Source: Thozetella sp. PMI_491 (Eukaryota; Ascomycota; Sordariomycetes; Chaetosphaeriales; Chaetosphaeriaceae). Taken from it: 64,000 bases of DNA. The notes below the pieces were generated by a model, which was not told the origin of the DNA, did no database searches, and saw nothing but the letters and a program-made list of their open reading frames with translations. Position 1 is the stretch's first letter. Every line of letters starts with the position of its first letter. The stretch lies in the NCBI GenBank assembly GCA_021432635.1, contig MU270036.1, forward strand, positions 336,182 through 400,181, read 5' to 3'. The position numbers were made by a program, and so were the translations under genes. This document shows positions 59,724-64,000 of this stretch, in pieces.

Positions 59724-61713
59724 CTAGAAGTTTTCTTTGCCCCAGACGAATGAGAATCTGAAGAAGTTAGTGTTTCGTACTAGAAGAACACAGCCATGGC
59801 TGATTTTCTCACCCTGGCTCACTATACTTATTACAGTATACGTGCAAAGAGCTACCAAGACCCTTCGGGCCACAGAAGAACACGCCAGCCTCCGCAGGTG
59901 TGTGCAGCTTTCGAATACCACGAAAGATCATATCCCAGTTGGGGCGACCAAAGTTTGTCGGCGATCGTAGGCCAGTAATAGCATCCGTCTCGGCGTCCGC
60001 AGTGTTGATCATGATATTGGTGGCGTCGTCGGATTTGATCTTGGCGGTGAGATAGGTATGGATTTCGATGCTGCCGTTCACATCCTGGGCCTCGATCGCC
60101 AGTAGAAGAGACCGGAACCACTCGAAGGAGCCAAAGTCACGGCAGATCCAGAAGAAATAGACCTTGCTCAGCCTTGTCTTCTTCTGTGGGTAGTTCATCC
60201 GGTACCATATCGACTTGAGAATCGATGCGAAAGGAGTGACGCCGATTCCGGCTCCACATAGAATCGAGACTTCGAACTTAAAGACGTCTTCGGAAGCCGA
60301 GCCGAACGGACCATCAATATAAACGCGCGGGAGGATGCGGTGGAGAGCCGGGTCAACTTCGCCATTATCACCATCAACACCGACCACCTTAGAGACACCT
60401 TTTTTGCCTCCATTTTCCCAGTCGCAGCCGAGGGCTTTCGAAACAGCTCTTGTGAAGTCACCAACGACCCGCATATGGATTGAGATGTAATCCTCCTCGG
60501 GAGCGCTCGTGAGCGTAAAGGGGTGGTATTGCCAAAGTGATACTGCAGGACAGCAAAAGAAGATGTACTGGCCAGCTTTCGTCTTGGTATGGACCTTCTT
60601 AATTTGGATTTCGCAGACATTGCTCGGATGTTGAACAACCTTGGAGATATACGTCGTGTGCCGGCCACGTATCTCTCTGGCGATGCGTTCGAATAAATAG
60701 GCATAGCCTCCGTAGGTCCAGAACTGCCAGAATACACTGATAGCCTGGGTGCCGACGGAGATACAGAAAGGCGCAAAATCGGGCTGGATCATACAGAAGG
60801 CACCATGGAAAGACCAGAAGAAAAAGAAGACAATAAACATGTGGTGGGTGTACCAAAACCGTTCGTAGTTCGCTCTTCGATTCTTTTCGATCGAGGTGAT
60901 TACCATGCCGGTAAGAGCAATCTGTCCATCCCCGCGGGTTAGTAATTCCTAGACTGGACAAATTACGTGCCTGAGGGAATTACGCCGGGGAATATTTCAA
61001 AGGAGCTCAAATGCTCCCGACATTTGACAAAATTGGCAATGAAGAACGCGGGAAGACAGACCAACATGAAGTATCCGGTCCAGCCTGGGCCCGAGACAAA
61101 ATTGGCCAATAGCCAGCCGTAGATCCCTAGGTTGTTCTTTGCCGCGATCTGGGCAAAGTTGTTCCAGTGAGCGATGGTGTGCACCCATGAGAAAAAGAAC
61201 ATGGCCCAAGCAGTGGTGATGTGGAAGGTGATATTCTTGTCGAACTGGATAATACCGTTGAGAGGGGTTTGTCGAGCAACCGATATAAGCGTCCGGCACA
61301 CGGGGAAGAGAATAAAGGCCACATCGAAGTGGAGGACGAGCGCCGCGGCGCGGGCGATGCTGTAAGTCGGTCCAAAGGTATCGCGGGCAATCTGTAAATT
61401 ATCCTTCACGGCATAGTTGACGAAGCCGAAGGAAAAGATGGCGGCATGCAGGGCTAAGTAAACAAATACAAAGCTGCCTCAGCGATTAGCAATGATCAAA
61501 CCGCAATAGTCTAAAAGGAAGAGATAGGGAGCAAAAGGGGACGTACACTCGACGGTAACCTTCATTGATCATCCACCGGTCGAAACGGTCGCGACCAGAC
61601 AGCTCCTTCGTTGGCTCTTGGGTCAGTTCACCAGATTGGAGCGTCCACATCAGTGGCGTCAATCTTGCTCTCTCCGGCTTCTCGAACCTCGGCACACTTC
61701 CTCGGTAACTCAT
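59724..61713 (-). CDS. noxB: NADPH oxidase NoxB (Nox2-type catalytic subunit)
   Basis: Four exons, 61713-61547, 61473-61062, 60921-59813 and 59757-59724, give 573 residues. The enzyme moves electrons from NADPH through FAD and two haems across the membrane to oxygen, making superoxide; in moulds NoxB with its regulators drives ascospore germination and infection structures. Seen: the NoxB-type N-terminal extension before NEGYRR, haem-ligand histidines in HTIAHWNNF and FWYTHHMFIVF, FAD motif HPFTLTSAPEED, NADPH motifs GPFGS, CGAGIGVTPFASIL and FFCGPKGLG, and the C-terminal FSFVWGKENF from a 34-bp last exon. Intron 2 (140 bp) uses GTCTGT so that YFML joins IALTGMVITSIEK. NoxA lacks this N-terminal extension, so NoxB is preferred. 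Confidence 0.95.
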
Positions 61714-64000
61714 CTCGACTCGATCTATCTTATGGTATCAAGGGCTTTGCTATACTTCCAGGTCCCAAATTCGGAGCCAGCCGAATTTACTCGTCCAAAT
61801 GAGCGTCGAAGAATGCGGTGAGATCTAGTGGAAGGTATGTAATGTCCTTTGTACGTCCCAACACTTAGGCGTATGAGGTACCTACAGAGCAGAGCGTTCA
61901 AAAGCAATCAAGTAACTGGACTTTGACTCCGAACCAGAGCTACTCAAATAGCAATCGACGCCTGCTCGTGAAGAATACACCTCGCGGCTGCTATTTCCAA
62001 CAAAGGAGTTATGAGCTGAGACAGAGTAAAACAAGAGAAAAGAAAAACATAGGCACGACACGGAAAATGGACAGCAGAAGTGAAAGTCAGAGAAGGAAGC
62101 CGGCATAGCGAGGTTTTGGTAATATCAAGGTTAAATATTACAAGCGGAGTCGAATGTTAGACGGTATCGATCTGAACAAGAGACTGGGCAGCTTGAAACC
62201 GGCAATGTTGCGCTCGAGCAGCAGAAGGTAAAAGGAGGTGCAAGGAGTGTTCTCCTGGTTTGCGTTGCGCCGCCTTCGGGTCGACAATTAGAATGGCCAT
62301 CCTGCCATGGAAGAAAAGAGTAATCGAAATGGCAACTGTGCAAGAGCACCTTACTTGGAGAGCAAGGATGTATGTAATTCTCACCTAGAGCGGTGGAGTC
62401 ACGTCTGTGCCGAAACAAGAGCTAATCACCAATGAAAGGAGGCAAGGGTGGATCACCAAGTGCGAATACTGCTCCGCGGAACCGCGGAGATGCTTAGTCC
62501 AACCTTGACTGCCAGAAAGCTCGGGCCCCAAGCGCCGGCAAGCCTAACAAGCATTGCGACTCATGCCTCTACCCGAGTTTTCATTACCAAATCTCTGGAT
62601 CTTTTGTAACATTTGGCCCGGCCGCTGCTACCGTCAGGCTTGTAGGACCCTGTCTCAGCGCCCCCAGCCGCCGCCTTGTTTTGGAAAAGCGGGAATGACG
62701 TCGACTCGGACACGGGGACGAGCACCAAAAGGGGGGGTGATTGTTGCCTGTTGAGTCAGGTTAACGGGACGGGTGTGGCTGGCTGTTATTCATCCCAGGG
62801 TTACTTCGGCTACCAATGTGCTCACATTGTGGTGCAGTGGTGAGCTTCTTAGGCTGCTGAGGCCGCGGGGTATCTCACTGGCTGTTTACACTCCTATGAT
62901 TCGATAGTGACCGTGATGACTAATTACTTTAAATATACGTATACAAATACCCAGAAACGAGTGGCTTCTATGCTTCAAAGCCGCCGAGAATTTGTGTGTC
63001 CGGAAAGCGTCTGTTCCTCAGGGTCCACCGACCCAGGTTAGTATGGTAACTCTAGTCAAGAGGGTCGGGAACGAGAATAATAGATAAATTTAACTAAGGG
63101 GAGTCAACGTACAGTCGGCCTCACAGAGACTAGAGGTGGATGTATAACGGGAAAGCCGCAAATCAAGTGGCTGTACCTCAAATGCTGCTATTGGTTTCTC
63201 CTTCTCATACTTCTTAGGAGATTACATGGAGTTCGGAGACCCACGGGCACATACGGCTGCTTTCAGCCTTCAGTCCCCACAGTCGTAAGCGAACTATATA
63301 GCTTAATTCCCATCTTTGCGATGACGATGCGAAGAACCCCCAAAGGAATATGCTTGGTGTTATTGTACTTTGCTTAAAGGAAACATGCAACAGAGGGAAA
63401 GAAGAGGTGATATAGTTTATAAAATCGATACGCAGAACGACTACAAGCCTAAGATATACACGCAAAAGTAAGAGAATATGTTCCAGAGGGCTCGCTGCCT
63501 AGTACTGTAGAATGGGCACCAATACTCTGATATGGAGAGGGTAGCCCACTCTCCTTTGTTATCGGTTTACATGACGTGTAACTAGGTTTCTCTTCAAAAT
63601 ACATACTCCGAAACTGTTCTGTACTTTACTTGCCTCCTGAGCCTACCACCATCGCCAAAGCAGCCTTGCCTTATCTTATACAGTGTTGGAGTGATATTTA
63701 CAATAGATCAAGAGTGAAACAGACGGAATTAAGTGTAAGGTCGAGACCAGCATGCGTGGAGCTGAGGTAACACCTGCGTCCGATGCTTTAGAAACCGGGG
63801 CCATCAATGCCTCACTATTTACCTTCGCTTTTCATATAATGTGAAACGATTTTCCCGCTGGTAAGCCATTTTCTTTAGCGTATGCCCGCCAAGTCGTGCA
63901 AGCTAACAGGCAGCAGTTAATACACTCGTCTCTGCGCATCCGTATACCCTCAAGCCCTCCTAGCCGTAGAGTCGCGAGTGCGACAATTCGCGCGACTTCG
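61714..64000. other. Intergenic, upstream of noxB
   Basis: About 2.3 kb. The first several hundred bases should hold the noxB promoter and leader. Short frames at 61882-62106, 62131-62418 and 63214-63465 (minus) and 62554-62754 (plus) show no domain. 62900-63480 is AT-rich. No gene is supported up to the window edge. Confidence 0.45.

Noticed and set aside
60195-60776. 193-codon minus-strand frame
   Set aside because: Same-strand out-of-frame shadow of noxB.
1-64000. CRISPR arrays, rRNA, tRNA, operons and ribosome binding sites
   Set aside because: The genome is fungal; no direct-repeat/spacer array, rRNA-like block or convincing tRNA cloverleaf was seen. A GTTCGAAT string at about 43000 lacks the rest of a tRNA.

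Overview
The window is nuclear DNA of a filamentous ascomycete (Pezizomycotina). Genes are spaced and found on both strands. Most carry several short GT-AG introns (about 50-140 bp) with CTAAC/CTGAC-like branch sites. The gene families are typical of moulds: GMC oxidoreductase, P450, drug-type MFS pumps, HET and NACHT-ankyrin proteins, a 2EXR protein and the NADPH oxidase NoxB. Exon models were built by hand from frame continuity, splice sites and remembered family motifs. No database search was run. I cannot name the species.

Layout. 0.7-8.0 kb: a secreted GMC oxidoreductase (+), a CYP52-like P450 (-) and a 14-TM-type MFS pump (-), a plausible small oxidative/efflux group. 9.5-10.5 kb: a gene derived from a geminivirus-like Rep domain. 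12.4-22.5 kb: an ankyrin protein (-), a three-finger C2H2 protein (+) and a 1,435-residue DUF7708-NACHT-ankyrin NLR (+) whose last repeats look freshly amplified. 22.8-28.4 kb: a glycosidase fragment, a six-cysteine secreted protein (-), an MFS transporter (-) and a small two-exon gene (-). 30.2-39.1 kb: a HET gene with broken frame, a seven-exon MFS transporter, and a C2H2 regulator broken at two points, one of them a nine-A run. 39.6-48.0 kb: a LysM remnant, a glycine-rich secreted protein with a GC-AG intron (-), a multipass membrane protein with an in-frame 84-bp duplication (+) and a secreted cell-wall-like protein (-). 49.3-61.7 kb: a low-complexity protein (-), a ten-exon secreted subtilase with 62-residue tandem repeats (+), a short-chain dehydrogenase (+), a 2EXR protein with coiled-coil repeats (+) and noxB (-).

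Taken together this is an accessory-rich region: non-self-recognition genes (NACHT-ankyrin, HET, ankyrin), secreted or surface repeat proteins, transporters and several decayed genes lie among AT-rich spacers, with noxB as the one clear conserved core gene. In-frame tandem repeats recur in at least four unrelated genes. The least expected features are the Rep-derived gene, the repeat-bearing subtilase and the nearly identical ankyrin units.
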